Source: Ornithorhynchus anatinus (lineage: Eukaryota > Chordata > Mammalia > Monotremata > Ornithorhynchidae). Taken from it: a stretch of DNA of 64,000 nt. Position 1 is the first letter of the stretch. Every line of letters begins with the position of its first letter. The DNA lies in NCBI RefSeq assembly GCF_004115215.2, contig NC_041732.1, positions 5,040,610 through 5,104,609 on the forward strand, in the 5' to 3' direction. Below, one piece after another: positions 10,301 to 21,500 of the stretch. The notes under the pieces are model-generated. The model did no database searches. It was not told the origin of the DNA and worked only from the letters and a program-made list of their open reading frames with translations. Position numbers and translations under genes: made by a program.

Positions 10301-10979
10301 CCATGCCCTCCTGGGCGCCTACACCACGCTGTGGGCCCTGGGCGTCCCTATCCCCATCCTCTCCACCGCCGTCAATAACGTGAACGTGAATGGCCTGCGC
10401 ACCTCGACCGGCCCCTGCTGCGCCTGCTGCACTCTGCATTCCTGCTGCCACAGCTACCGGCCCGCCGCTTCGCAGGCACCGGGGGTAACCCCCCAACTCC
10501 AGCCCCTCCTGTTGCAGCCCCGGGTGTGGAAAACCCCTCCGAGGCAAGGTGGGGGTGGCCGGGGAGCCCAAAGATCTAGCCAGGGCCATTGGGAACGGGG
10601 AGCAGACGTGAGGCGAAAGCGGGGAGTCGAGGGATGGGGCAACTGTGGGGAGGCCCTCTCCCGCAAACAGAGCCGGGTGGAGCCACGGTGGGAGCCACCG
10701 AAGCCCTCTGAGCCGCCAGCCTCTCCCGCCGTCCTGTTCAGAGAGAAGTGGCAGGAGAAGTACAAGGCACCATCACCGGCTCCCCCCGCCACGGCCGGCA
10801 AGGGCCGGGAGGAGGAATGCAAGAACCCAGGCCGTTCGGGCCCTCCTGCCTCCCAGCGTGCCGCCTTCAACAACTACCTCCGGAACCTGTTTCAGTTCCC
10901 ACACAGGGAACAGCAGAATGGGGAACCTCCTTCTAGCCTCTCAGTCCAGCCCTCCAAATCTGAAGACGAGAACCTGTGA
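7326..10979 (+). CDS. C19orf84: C19orf84-like protein, two coding exons
   Basis: Exon 1 is 7326-7456, a 43-codon ORF starting MAEESMPLLPPLL and ending at a GT donor (gg|gtgaga). Exon 2 is 10010-10979 after the acceptor 'ttatcaccgcag'. The phases fit (2 nt + 1 nt), giving 366 aa. Residues 48-95 are almost entirely proline, in runs of 13, 7, 9 and 6, encoded by CCA/CCG/CCT repeats. Residues 133-154 contain the most conserved-looking part (LLNHALLGAYTTLWAL), which resembles the LLHSALLGAYTFQQAL segment I recall from human C19orf84. Cysteine-rich GPCCACCTLHSCC follows at about 178-190, then a basic region and an acidic C terminus (KSEDENL). Position next to LIM2 matches human. Human C19orf84 has been reported as a SPOCD1 partner in piRNA-directed DNA methylation in male germ cells; that role is assumed by orthology. 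This protein is about twice the human length (about 186 aa from memory). Confidence 0.72.
7575..7735 (-). mobile_element. Mon-1 type SINE, partial
   Basis: Reverse copy in C19orf84 intron 1: 'gcatttgttaagcgctgac' to 'aggcacagagaagttaag', lacking the tRNA-like head. Confidence 0.75.
7762..8010 (+). mobile_element. Mon-1 type SINE
   Basis: Forward copy in C19orf84 intron 1 with head ('gagaagcagtgtggttcag'), middle and tail ('agcacttaacaaatac'). The B box region is diverged ('gggttctaatcc'). Confidence 0.8.
8060..8345 (+). repeat. Degenerate ~35-bp tandem repeat
   Basis: Native C19orf84 intron DNA in which a unit like 'gagaccttnagagagacaa' recurs near 8137, 8171, 8207, 8238, 8274 and 8338, a spacing of about 30-37 bases with one longer step. 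Related words occur right after the exon 1 donor (near 7490 and 7515) and at about 9395-9420, so a longer array was probably split by SINE insertions. Confidence 0.5.
8347..8612 (+). mobile_element. Mon-1 type SINE, full length
   Basis: Forward copy inserted at the end of the ~35-bp repeat array: head 'gagaagcagcgtggctcag', B box region 'gggttcgaattcc', a C run near 8543, tail ending in (att)n. Confidence 0.85.
8665..8800 (-). mobile_element. LINE2 3' tail, reverse
   Basis: Reverse tail 'caataatatttattgggc' with 'gtgcagagcactgtactaag' and 'ggctcacagtctaaatgg'; only the last ~130 bases of the element. Confidence 0.65.
8875..9122 (+). mobile_element. Mon-1 type SINE, diverged
   Basis: Forward copy: 'actggatagagcactggcc' to 'agcacttaaccagtacc'. 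More diverged than its neighbours, so probably older. Confidence 0.7.
9128..9393 (-). mobile_element. Mon-1 type SINE, full length
   Basis: Reverse copy with (taa)n tail at the left and head complement 'gagccaagctgcttctct' at the right. Confidence 0.85.
9424..9832. mobile_element. LINE2 3' ends, reverse then forward
   Basis: A short reverse tail at about 9424-9505 is followed by a forward L2 3' end at about 9505-9832: 'ccttcccagactgagctcc', C-rich UTR, 'gtacatccccttgattc', and the terminal 'agcactcaataaatactg'. The rest of C19orf84 intron 1, to 10009, is unique sequence. Confidence 0.7.
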
Positions 10980-11327
10980 GCCTTCCTCCCTGCCATCGGG
11001 ATCCAGCTTCTCCTGCCTCTTGTTCTTCCAGTTGGAAACCCCATCCTTGTTGCCTCCCAGTTTCCCCCCAGTTTGTTGGTGCTTAGTGTGAACCACCCTC
11101 TGAGGACTTTCTCTTCCTCTGACCACGTCGCCGCCCAGAGCTCGCAAAGACCAGCTGAAAAGATGCCGCTTCTCGAGACTTAGAACTGAGAAATCTACAC
11201 ACTCTCTTGCCTCTGCCCAGAAAGGAACAGTCAACCAGACCAGCCTCTCGCTTCCTAGATGCCTCTCCCTGCTAAGGGCTGGCTGGAATATGTGGGGTGA
11301 GGGGGAAACCTCCAGAGTTTGCTTTTC

Positions 11328-11333
11328 AATAAA
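11328..11333 (+). terminator. Poly(A) signal of C19orf84
   Basis: AATAAA about 350 bases after the stop codon, the first canonical hexamer downstream, in repeat-free sequence. Confidence 0.65.
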
Positions 11334-11459
11334 GAAAATGTTTCCGTTACCACTGGGTTCTGTGGCTCTTGGAATCGAGGGATTCGCAGAGTGGAGCTGG
11401 GAGAGATGAGGCCTCAGCTTAGATGGGAGGGGGTTGGGCCCCTGGATTCTCCAACCCAA

Positions 11460-11535
11460 TTTGCTTGAGTCCACCCCAGGGCTTAGTACAGTGCCTGGCA
11501 CATAGAAAGCACTTAACAAATAGTACAATTATTAT
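11460..11535 (+). mobile_element. SINE/LINE2 tail fragment
   Basis: Forward 3' tail only: 'agggcttagtacagtgcctgg' to 'gcacttaacaaatag', between C19orf84 and LIM2. Confidence 0.65.
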
Positions 11536-12270
11536 TCATTTTTCCAGGGAAAATGGAAGCTGTATGGCCTGGGAAAGAGGAGTGATTTGGAGCTTTGACC
11601 TATGGAGGATGAGTCATAAGTATTTATCAGTGTTTGTGCCGAACACTGGAGTAGGAAAAAGGTTGTTTAACTAGGGGGGCCCTTTGGCCTTAATTTGGAG
11701 GAAAGGGGGAGTCTCTGGGCTCTTCTCTGGAGGAATGGAGTCTCTGGGCCTCTGGCCCGGCCCCTGCCCCCCGAATTAGCAGGCTCAGCTATTTCCATTG
11801 ACTTCCCTCGCTTTGCCTCATCTGCAGTTCGGCTTCTGGAAACTGCTAGCATCCCCGGTCCTGGCTTGTCCCCACAGCCACCCCCAGGCCCATTGTGAAG
11901 AGGGTTAAGGGATTTGGGAAGCAGGGGCGGGGAAGGGAGAGGCCGGGGTCCAGCACGTCCCCTGGCCAGAAGAGTCATCTGCCACCAGAGCTCGACACCC
12001 TCCCAGACCCGCAGGTAGGAATCTGGCTCCCCGGACAAACCCCCGCCCCCTCCCCACTACCCACCCAACTTCCTCTCTCCTTATGGGACCCAATTGTTCA
12101 CCCCTCCCGCCTTCCTTGCAGGCATGCCCCTTTCCCAAGTCCCAGGGGGCCCTTCCCTATCTCTTCTGATGTCCAGAATCCAACCATTTCCACCACTAGG
12201 CCCAACTCTCCCTTTCTCTGGATTTCTCTCTCTCTGTCTTTCTGTCTCTCGCTCTCTGTCTCTCCACCAG

Positions 12271-12292
12271 CTGTGCCAGGCCAGCCAGAATC
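12271..12292 (+). promoter_or_regulatory. LIM2: LIM2 5' UTR splice junction
   Basis: A strong pyrimidine tract (about 12215-12268) ends in 'ccaccag' at 12270, 22 bases before the LIM2 ATG. A candidate donor 'acccgcag|gtagga' lies after 12014. Together they suggest a non-coding first exon around 11.9-12.0 kb. No TATA box is evident upstream. Confidence 0.55.
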
Positions 12293-14240
12293 ATGTACAG
12301 CTTCATGGGAGGGGGTCTGTTTTGCGCCTGGGTGGGCAACATCCTGCTGGTAGTCTCCACGGCGACTGACTACTGGATGCAGTATCGACTCTCAGGAGCT
12401 TTTGCCCACCAGGGGCTGTGGCGCTACTGCCTGGGTGGAAAGTGCTACCTGCAGACGGAAAGCATCGGTGAGGGAGGACCCGGGGCAGGGGGCCAGCCGG
12501 GGTGTGTGTTTCGGGGGACTTGAGAGACCAGGGAGTAGAATGTCGGGGCAGTAATCAGAGGGGCCAGATGGTGAGGCTGGGGGATTGCACTTGGTGGGCA
12601 GGGGTCTTCGGAGTCAGAAGTGGGGAGGTTTGGGGGCTGGAGTTTGGAGACAGAGAAGGGCCACTGGTAGCATTTTCAGAAGGGATCCTAAGGGGGAGAA
12701 GGAGAAAAATGGAGAGAAGACAGGAGAAGAGAGGACAGGAAGGAGGCTGGGGGAAGGAGGATAGAAGATGTTGGGATCCCAAGAAGGGGCTGGGGGTATA
12801 GGGTGCTGGGAGTTGATGAGTGGAGGGACTAAGTGGGCTAGGGAGCACTTGGGGAGGGGTCTTAGGCATTCAGGTGTCACCCTAGCCTACTCCCACTTGG
12901 CAGCTTATTGGAATGCCACCCGAGCCTTCATGATCTTGTCATCGCTGACCTGCTTCGCTGGGATCGTCGTGGGCATCCTGGCCTTTGCACAGTTACCCGC
13001 CACCCCCCGCCTGAGCCGCCCCTTCTCTGCTGGAGCCTTGTTCTTCACTTCCAGTGAGTGACCCTCAGCTCACCACCGCCTTCTCCTCCCAGGTCTTCTC
13101 ACCCCCACCAGACCTGGATCGGGAGAGTGAAACAGACTCCTCCCTCTGAGTCCCCATGCCTGGTGTGTCCTCCCACCCCCATCCCCAATCCCAGCCCTCC
13201 GTCCCCCAGCCCCATCTCACCCCTTTCCTCTTTGTCCTTACAACCTCCCAGAGGGTAGGGATCATGTCTTCCAAATCTTTGCCCTCTCCCAAGTGCTTAG
13301 TCCAGTTCTTTGCACATAGTTGGTGCTCCATAAATACCTTTTTTAAAAAATGGTATTGCTTAAGCACTTGCTATGTGCCAGGCACTGTACTAGGAGCTGG
13401 AGTAAATACAAGATAATCGGGTTGGACACAGTCCCTCTCCCACACGGGGTTCACAGTCTAAGTCAGAGGGAGGAGGAGACCATGAGGGCTACAGATGAGG
13501 AAACTGGGGAGGCACAGAGAAGTTAAGTGACTTACCCAAGGTCACAGAGCAGACCCGTGGCAGAGCCAGGATTAGAACCTAGGATCTCCGACTCCTGGGC
13601 CCATGATCTTTCCACTCGGCCACTTTGATTGATTCATTACCTTCGCTCTTACCCCAGCCTCGACTCTACCTCTCCCCGTCCTCCACACCCTCCACACTCA
13701 TCTAAGCCCCCGCTACTACGGCTCCATCTGTGTGTCCCTGTACTGGTCTCCTCTAACCCAGTCTCTGTCCCCATCCCCCATCTCTGTCCCCACCCCTCCC
13801 TCCATGTCTCTATTGCCCACCCCCCACCCCACCCCCTTAGCCCTATTTGTTCTCCTGGCCATGGCTGTTTACACTGGGGTGACGGTGAATTTCCTGGGCA
13901 AGCGTTTTGGGGATTGGCGTTTCTCCTGGTCCTACATCCTGGGCTGGGTGGCCCTGCTCATGACCTTCTTTGCAGGTATGCCCTAGCTCTGGGGGAAGGG
14001 GACCTCTGCGTCTAGCTGGAAGGGGCCAGGAGGGGAGGGGTCACTGTTGCAGCATGGGGGATGGGGGAGCCGAGGGTGGAGGGGCCGTGGGTTGTGGAGG
14101 CTGGGGGAGGACTATGGGTGAAAAGGTGGGGAGGAGTCCGGGGATTTGGGGGATTCTGGGGGCCTGGTGTCTCCACAGGTATCTTCTACATGTGCGCATA
14201 CCGGATGCATGAATGTCGCCGCCTCTCCGGACCACGCTGA
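12293..14240 (+). CDS. LIM2: LIM2, lens fibre intrinsic membrane protein MP20
   Basis: Four coding exons: 12293-12467, 12904-13053, 13841-13975 and 14179-14240, all introns phase 1 with GT/AG ends, giving 173 aa, the length of human LIM2. The protein is near-identical to human as remembered: MYSFMGGGLFCAWVG at the start, GLWRYCLGGKCYLQT in the first extracellular loop (the GLW..C....C signature of the PMP22/EMP/claudin superfamily), AYWNATRAFMILS, a third membrane segment before FGDWRFSWSYILGW, and the C-terminal RMHECRRLSGPR tail. LIM2 is an abundant four-transmembrane protein of lens fibre cells that binds calmodulin and supports fibre-cell junctions; human mutations cause cataract. A non-coding first exon probably ends at the donor after 12014 and splices to the acceptor at 12270. 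It heads a same-strand cluster of five related genes. Confidence 0.97.
13240..13622. mobile_element. LINE2 tail fragment and reverse Mon-1 SINE in LIM2 intron 2
   Basis: A forward tail ('agagggtagggatcatg' to 'ccataaatacc') at about 13240-13348, then a reverse SINE (about 13350-13622: 'ggtattgcttaagcacttg' to 'tccactcggccac'). Confidence 0.7.
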
Positions 14241-14620
14241 GCGAGTCCAGTCCCAGGCTCCTGGTGTCTCGACACCCCCTCCAATCCCCACGGAATCCTC
14301 CCTGAGTCCCAGATCCCCGGCCGCCCTCCCCCTCAGCCCCTGAAGAGCCTCACAGGATGCCCAGGGTGGGGGGCGGGAGAGCCAGAGGTGGGGTGGTGAG
14401 GGAGAGAGAGTGAGAGAGCCCCGGGCTGGGTAGCCAGATGCCTGGGTCCGGGGAGGGGCCGGGGTTGGATGAATGATTCTGGGGTGTGGGGGGAGTGGGC
14501 TGGAGACAGTTGAGAGGGGAGGGGAGGTGGGCCTGGGAGTTGGGAGGAAAAAGCTTGGCTGGGGCCAGGGCCAAAAAGGGCAGCAAAGAGAGGTGGGAAG
14601 TAGACCTCTCCTCTGCCTCT

Positions 14621-14626
14621 AATAAA
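14621..14626 (+). terminator. Poly(A) signal of LIM2
   Basis: AATAAA 380 bases after the LIM2 stop and about 375 bases before the start of the next gene. Confidence 0.7.
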
Positions 14627-14996
14627 ACCAATACGAAACTCAAATGTGTCGGAGTTGTAAGCTCTGCGGGGCCTGGGAGAGCAGGCCGGGCCTGAAGGGG
14701 CAGAAGGAGGCAAGGGAGTCCCTCAGGCAGGGTCAGGACCCCTGGGCCCCAGGTCTGTCGGTGAGGTTCCGTGGCAGTTGGTGGGAGTGGGGCTCTGCGT
14801 GGGGCAGAGTGGTCCCGTGGGGCAGAGTGGTCCCGGGCCTGTCCCCGGGCTGGGGCCGTGGTCAGGGTCGAGAATCCTGTAGGGGGATTGTGGGAGGATG
14901 AGCGGGGGGTTGTGGGAGGATGAGATGGTCAGGAGGAACTTGCGGGCCCTCCAAGGGGGGCTGCCATCCCTTGTGCCCCTAGAGGAAGGGCTGGGG

Positions 14997-17496
14997 ATGA
15001 AGCTGAACCGGATGGGGGCCGGGCTGTTCCACTTGGGGGGCTTCGCTCTGCTGCTGGTGTCCGTGGCCGAGCCAGCCTGGTCGCAGGTGGACTTTGGGGA
15101 CTCCTCCCTGGTCACCTACCCCAGCCCCTGGATGCTCTGCTTTGGCCAGACCTGTCTGAAAAGACCCAGCTCAGGTGAGACCCCTACCCCCACCCCACCA
15201 GGGGTTGACTTGGGACACAGCAACCCCAGATATTGACCTTTGCCCCTGAGGCATTGACTTCCCCCCTTCCGGGTCCCCCTCTTCCAAGGTCTGACCAGAT
15301 ACTGACCTCCCCATCCCTGGAAGGGACCTTCCCCAAGAGACGGCCCTCAGATACTGATCCCCACCCTCCCCTCTGGACAACGATCCTGGATCCAGGTCTC
15401 ACCAGATACCCCCTCCTGCCCCCATCTCCAGACCCCCGACTTCCGGTGGTCCCTGCAGAGCTGGGCCACACCCCCAGCATATCCTCTCCCTGCAGTGTTG
15501 GGCGAGTTCTCTCGGGCCTTCTTGACCCTCTCGCTGGTCTTCTCTGGCTTGCTGAGCCTCGCTCTCCTCACCATCACCCTGTGCCAGTACCAGCCCCTGA
15601 TGCTCAGCGAACAGCAACTTCCGGCCGCGGGGGCCAACTTCGTCATCGGTACCGCCCTCTGGGCCCCAGCCCTCAGTGCCCTTTCCTCACCCCTCCCCAG
15701 GCAATCAAGCAGTGAGATTTAATAATAACAATAATAATAATTGTGGTATTTGGTAAGCCCTTTCTAGGGGCCAGGCACAGTACTGTGTGCTGTGGTGGAT
15801 ACAAGCAAATAAGTTTGGACACAGTCCATGTCCCTCATGGGACTCACCGTCTCAAGCCCCATCTTCCAGACGAGGTAACTGAGGCACAGAGAAGTGAAGT
15901 GACTTGCCAAGGGCCCAGAGCAGACAAGTGGCGGAACCGGGATTAGCCCCCAGATCCTTCTGACTCCCAGACCCATACTGTATCCACTAATCCACACGGC
16001 TTCCCTATTGAGCACTTCCTGTGTGCAGAGCCTTATCGAGGTCTCAGTTTCTCCAGCCTTTCCCTGCCACAGCCTAGCCCCTGAACCCAGTGGGCCCAGC
16101 CTGGACCCTGAGTTCCCCTGCCCCTGCTGAGGGAATAGTGGACCCGAGGTGCTCTGGGGGAGCTCTTTTCCCCACCCCCCATATCGCTCTCTGTCTCTGT
16201 TCCTATCTGTCTCTGCCTGTCCCTCCCCTAGGGATAGGCGTACTCCTGGGGATCGGGTTCTACGTCGCGTTGATCTCCCAGTCAATCGAGGGCTCGGAGA
16301 CGGCCCACATTTCTCTCCGCTGGCCCATCTACACGACCGCTTTGAGCTTCTGCTTCTTCATGGGGGCTGGTGAGGAGGGTGGGGTTTGGGGGGTGGAGGG
16401 TTGGGCTGGGCCAGGGGTCTCCAGAGTCCAAGGAGAAGAGGATGGGGGATTGGAAGAGGCAGGGGAGATGGGTTTCACAGAAGCATGGGGGATGCTGGGT
16501 GATAGGGAAGCCCACTCTAGACTGTAAGCTCATTGCATGCAGGGAATGCCGCCGTTTATTCTTGTATGGAATTTGTTAAGCATTTACTATGCGCCAAGCA
16601 CTGCTCTAAGCACTGGGGTAGATACAGGGCGACCAAGTTGGTCCACATGGGGCTCACAGTCTTAATCCCCATTTTACAGATGAGGTGACTGAGGTACAGA
16701 GAAGTTAAGTGGCTTGCCCAAGGTCACACAGCAGACAAGTGGTGGAGCCAGGATTCACTCATTCTTTCAATCGTATTTATTGAGCACTTACTGTGTGCAG
16801 AGCACTGTACTAAACGTTTGGAAAGTACAATTCGGCAACAGAGACAATCCCTACCCAACATTAGAACCCCCATCCTCTGACTCCCAAGCCCGTGTTCTCA
16901 GGGGAGGGAGTTCCAAGCCAGAGGGAGGACACGGGCAAGGGGTCGGCAGTGAGATAGACCATATGCAGGCTCAGTGAGTAAGTTGAGGTTAGAGGAGCTA
17001 AATGTATGGGCTGGGTTTTAGTAGGAAATCAGTGAGGTCAGGTAGGAGGAAGAAGAGCCGATCTCTGACGTGGAGAGTGATGGGCAACCCCTAGAGATGT
17101 TCAAAGAGTGGGTAAGCTCATATTGGGCAGGGAACCTGTCTGTCAACTGTATCGTACTCTCCCAAAAGCTTAATACAGTGGTCTGCACATAGTAAGTGCT
17201 CAAAAATACCCTCGATTGATTGGTGGGGAGATGTGCAGTCTCATAATCCATCACCCCACACCACCCGCCAGCCTGGTGCTCTCCACTCCTCATTCTTCCT
17301 CTCGCGCCCCCACCTCTCCCTAGGCACTCTCCATCTAGCCACTCAGCGTGTGACCTGGAGCTCCTTGATCCTACCCTCCAGCCGGCCTGGACTCATACCT
17401 CATCCAAAGGATGACAGAAGCAGGAGCAGCAACCCAGCTTCGTCCATCTGGGAATTACCAGCTGAGCCTCAGCATCATCCTTCCCCCAAGCCCTGA
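14997..17496 (+). CDS. Gene X: unnamed four-TM protein of the LIM2/claudin superfamily
   Basis: Exons 14997-15174, 15496-15648, 16232-16369 and 17324-17496; every intron is phase 1 with consensus ends; 213 aa. The start MKLNRMGAGLFHLGG aligns with LIM2 MYSFMGGGLFCAWVG. TM1 is about residues 8-27, then EPAWSQV and a loop with PWMLCFGQTC: the W..C....C core of the family signature is kept but GL before W is replaced by SP. TM2 is about 66-86, TM3 about 108-130 (VLLGIGFYVALIS), TM4 about 148-165 (YTTALSFCFFMGAG). The last exon adds a ~55-residue hydrophilic, Pro/Ser/Arg-rich tail unlike the short tails of its neighbours. Exon sizes 153 and 138 parallel LIM2 150 and 135. I know of no human gene at this position. 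An in-frame ATG at 14898 would add 33 residues; I prefer 14997 by alignment to LIM2. Function unknown; probably a plasma-membrane tetraspan. Confidence 0.78.
15721..16010 (-). mobile_element. Mon-1 type SINE
   Basis: Reverse copy in intron 2 of gene X, right after exon 2: (taataa)n tail, 'gtggtatttggtaagcc', middle, and head complement. Diverged. Confidence 0.75.
16560..17220. mobile_element. SINE/LINE2 cluster in gene X intron 3
   Basis: Reverse Mon-1 (about 16560-16755), reverse L2 tail (about 16755-16865), reverse L2 internal fragment (about 16900-17100, 'aggaggacacgggcaagg' type) and a forward L2 tail (about 17113-17220). All are partial. Confidence 0.65.
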
Positions 17497-17772
17497 TCCA
17501 TGAAGGCCTCTGGCTCTGTAGATCGGGTGTGAACCATGTGCATCAATGGTTGTTAGTGGCCGGGTGTCTGGGGGTGGGGGTGAAGGGTGAGGGATATGAC
17601 CGGGATGTATTTGAGAGAGCGTCTGTGTGACTGAGTTTGTTTAGGTGTCGATGGGAGGTGTGTCTTTAAGGGTAGAAATACATTCGTGTATTTTTACATT
17701 CGTGCATTTAAGTGTGGACCAGGGAGGCTGTGGCTGTATGTGAATCTAGGTGTGTCTCTCAGTGTGGATATC

Positions 17773-17795
17773 TGTGTGTGTGTGTGTGTGTGTGT
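17773..17795 (+). repeat. (TG)n microsatellite
   Basis: Uninterrupted TG dinucleotide run downstream of gene X. The surrounding 17540-17770 is also TG-rich ('gtgtgactgagtttgtttagg' type sequence) and may be transcribed 3' UTR. Confidence 0.9.
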
Positions 17796-17877
17796 CTTCC
17801 TGGGTCCTGCTCCACTCCCCCAGGGATGGAGAAAGTGGGGGTATTGAGGACCGGCTGGATGGGGGGGTCAGCTACCC

Positions 17878-17883
17878 AATAAA
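17878..17883 (+). terminator. Poly(A) signal of gene X
   Basis: AATAAA 380 bases past the stop of gene X, the first canonical hexamer downstream; the spacing is like that of LIM2. Confidence 0.55.
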
Positions 17884-18597
17884 AGAACGGCAACAGCCAG
17901 ATCCAACTCGTTCCTGTCGGCCAGCTTTTCCAGTCAATCTGTCCGTGAAAGGGAGGGACCTAGGGGAGGGGTGGGGCTGGGGGGAGGAGAGGAGGGAAGG
18001 AGTGAGGTATGTGGGTCAGGGTCCATTCTGACTGGGGATCTGTCAGGGAACCCTCCCTCCACTCCCGCTCCCCCAGCCCACAGAACACACCTGCCCGAAT
18101 TCTCTCCGACCCCAAATACCCCAGGTGCTGGGTCCTGAGGGAACGAACAGGCTGGGGACTATGAGGGAGGATTTGGAAAGGTTGTTTTGATAGAACATGT
18201 GACCCCTGGCCGCCTCATACCCACCCCCTGCTTCCCTGAAGAGAGGGCCAGAGAGATAGACTCAGGTAGACCCAAAGAGACAGAAGAATGGTGGGTTGGG
18301 GGACATGGTATATCTGTTGTCAGGGAGCTGGCACTGGAGTGGCTGCCCCTCCTCTCCATTTCTCCCGCCCCACCCCTCCCTCAGCTCTGGTATGAAGAAG
18401 GTCATGGAGGGTGGGGAAGGGGGGGTTGGCGGTGCACAGGAAGGGGAGGTTGGTGATGTCACAGACTGGATCAGGGGAAAGGGAAGTTCCATGACAGTTG
18501 GTGACTCAGATCCACCAGGGAGAGGTCGCAGTGGCGAGGCCCAGGGAGTAATTCAGGGGGGGCCCAGGGGGTTTGGCTCCCCGGTTAGGCTCCCCAG

Positions 18598-21500
18598 CCG
18601 CCAAGCTGCCGTTCTTGGAGACCAAGGGGAAGGGCCAAGATGAGGTGGCCACTTACTCCCTGTGGGAGTCCGTGGCCAACCCCTCAGCATCCAACATTGA
18701 CGTCAACTCGGCCTTCACCGTCTTCTCCTTCCTGCTGCTCCTGATCACCCTGATCAGCCCCAACTGGTTGGAGGTCCAGGTGCCAGATGGCATGGCACCC
18801 AATGGCCTATGGCATATCTGCAGTGCCTACACCTGTCAAGAGTTGTTGCTCAAAACTGGTACGGAGGAGTGGGGGTGAGGATCCTGAGAAAGGAGAGCCG
18901 AGTCCAGAGGAAAAAGAGTGGATGCCCAGGGGGTTTAGAGAGATCTGGGTGGGAGAAAGTTGGGGTTGACCAAATGGGATCCCAACTGGTGCCAAAGAGA
19001 GAAGGAGAAAGCAACATGGACAGTCAAGAGGAGGGAATGAGAGAGTTAAGGCTGAGGTGGAGTGGGGGGTGGAAGAAGCGTGGCCTAGTGGAAAGAGCAC
19101 AGGGCTGGGAGTCATAGGACCTGGGTTCTAATCCTGGCTCTACCACGTGCCTGTTGTATGACCTGGGACAAGTCACTTAACTTCTCTATGCCTCAGTTAC
19201 CTTATCTGCAAAATGGGGATTTAATATTAGTTTTCCCTCTACTTTGACTGTGATTTCCATGTGGGACAAGGCCTGTGTCTGATCTGATTATCCTGTACAT
19301 TTCCCAGCTCTTAGAACAGGGCTTGACACATAGTAAATGCTTAACAAATACCACTACAGTAATAATAGTATTAAGTATTAATAGTATTAAGATCCAGGGG
19401 GAGTTGGAGGGAGACAGGAACGAGGGAAAATAGCTACGGGGAGATCTGGGTGCTTGGAGAAGGGAAACCCTTGATTATAATGGTAAAAATTATAGCATGT
19501 GTTTAGTGCTTACTCAATGCCAAGGACTGTACTGAGCACTGGGAAAGATACAAAACACACCATTCAGATCCGTCCTTTTTTTTTTTAAAATGGTATTCAT
19601 TAAGTGCTAACTATATGCCAGGCATTGTATTAAGTGCTGGGATAGATGCAAGCTAATCAGGTTGGACCCAGTCCTTGTCCCACATGGGGCTCACAGTCTT
19701 AACCCCCATTTTACAATGAGGTAACTGAGACACAGAGAAGTGACTTGCAGCAGAAGTAGAATTAAAACCCAGATCCTCTAACTCCCAGACCTGAGCTGTT
19801 TCCACTGGGCATGGTGCTTCTCTCAGATGGGAGTTCTTGTCCCACATGGGGCTCACAGTTTATGGGGGAAGGAAAACTGAGATACAGAGAAGTTAATCAT
19901 TTGTATTTATTGAGCACTTACTGTATGAAGAGGACTGTACTAAGCACTTGGAAGAGTATAATATAACAATATAACAGACACATTCCCCACCTTCATTCAG
20001 CTTACAGTCCTAGAGAGGGAGAGAGACATTAACATAAATAAATAAACTACCACTATGACCATGGGCAAGTCACTTCACTTCCCTGGGCCTCAATTACCTC
20101 ATCTTTAAAACGGGGATCGAGACTATGAGCCCCATGTGGGAAAGGAACTTGTCCAACCTGATTTGCTTTTATTCACCCCAATGCTTAGTACGGTACTTGG
20201 CACAGAGTAAGTGTTTAACAAATACTATTATTATTATTATATGATCATAAGTGCTGTGAGACTGAGGCTGGGGTGCAAAAAGGGAGCAAATCAGGGTGAT
20301 GCAGAAGGGAGCGGTAGAAAAGGAAATGAGCGCTTAGTCAGGGAAGACTTCTTGGAGGAGATGTGCCTTCAGTAAGGCTTTGAGGGTGGGGAGAGTTATT
20401 GTCTGTTGAATATGAAGAGGGAGGACATTCCGGGCCAGAGGCAGGACGTGGGTGAGTGGTCAGCAGCGAGATAGATGAGATTGAGGTATAGTGAGTAGGT
20501 AAGCATTAGAGGAGCTAAATGTGAGGGCTGAACTGTAGTAGGAGAGTTGCAAGGTGACATAGGAGGTGACAGGTGATTAAATCCTTTAAAGCTGATGGTA
20601 AAGAGATGGATTGGCAAGCATTGGAGGTATTTGAGGGTGGGGAAACACGGACTGAATGTTTTTGTAGAAAAATGATCTGTGCAGCAGAGTGAAGTATGGA
20701 CTGGAGTGGGGAGAGACAGGAGATAGGGAGGTCAGCAAGGAGGCTGATGCAGTAATCAAGGTAGGATAGGAAAAGTGCTTGGATGAACATGGCCGCAGTT
20801 TGGATGGAGAGGAAAGGGCGGATTTTGGAGATGTTGGGAAGGTGGAACCAACAGGCTTGAGTAATAGGTTGAATATATGTGTTGAATGAGAGAGATGAGT
20901 CGAGGATAATGCCAAGATTATGGGCTTATGAGACAGGAAGGATAGTGGTGCTGCCTACAGTGATGGGAAAGTCAGGGGGAGGACTAGGTTTGGGTGGAAG
21001 ATAAATTCTGTTTTGGATGTGTTAAGTTTGAGATGTTGGCGGGACATCCAAGTGGAGAGGTCCTGAAGGCCGGAGGAAATGTGAGACCGTAGAGAGGGAG
21101 AGACATCAGGGCTGGGGATGTAGATTTGGAAATCATCTGCATAGAGGGAGCAGTTGAAGCCATAATAATAATAATGTTGGCATTTGTTAAGTGCTTACTA
21201 TGTGCAGAGCATTGTTCTAAGCGCTGGGGGAGTTACAGGGAACTCAGGTTGTCCCATGTGAGGCTCCCAGTCTTCATCCCCATTTTACAAGTGAGGTAAC
21301 TGAGGCCCAGAGAAGTGGTGACTTGCCCACAGTCACACAGCTGCCAAGTGGCAGAGCTCGGATTCGAACCCATGATCTCTGACTCCCAAGTCCGGGCTCT
21401 TTCCACTGAGTCACGCTGCTTTCCTGGGAGCCATGGGAGAGAATGAGTTCTCCAAGGGAGTGGGTGTAGATGGAGAATAGAAAAGGCCCCAGAACTGAAC

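Noticed and set aside
9950-10378. Thr/Ala-rich open frame over C19orf84 exon 2
   Set aside because: It is the shifted reading of the CCA/CCG repeat. The proline frame is the one that continues into the conserved LLNHALLGAYTT segment and joins exon 1 in phase.
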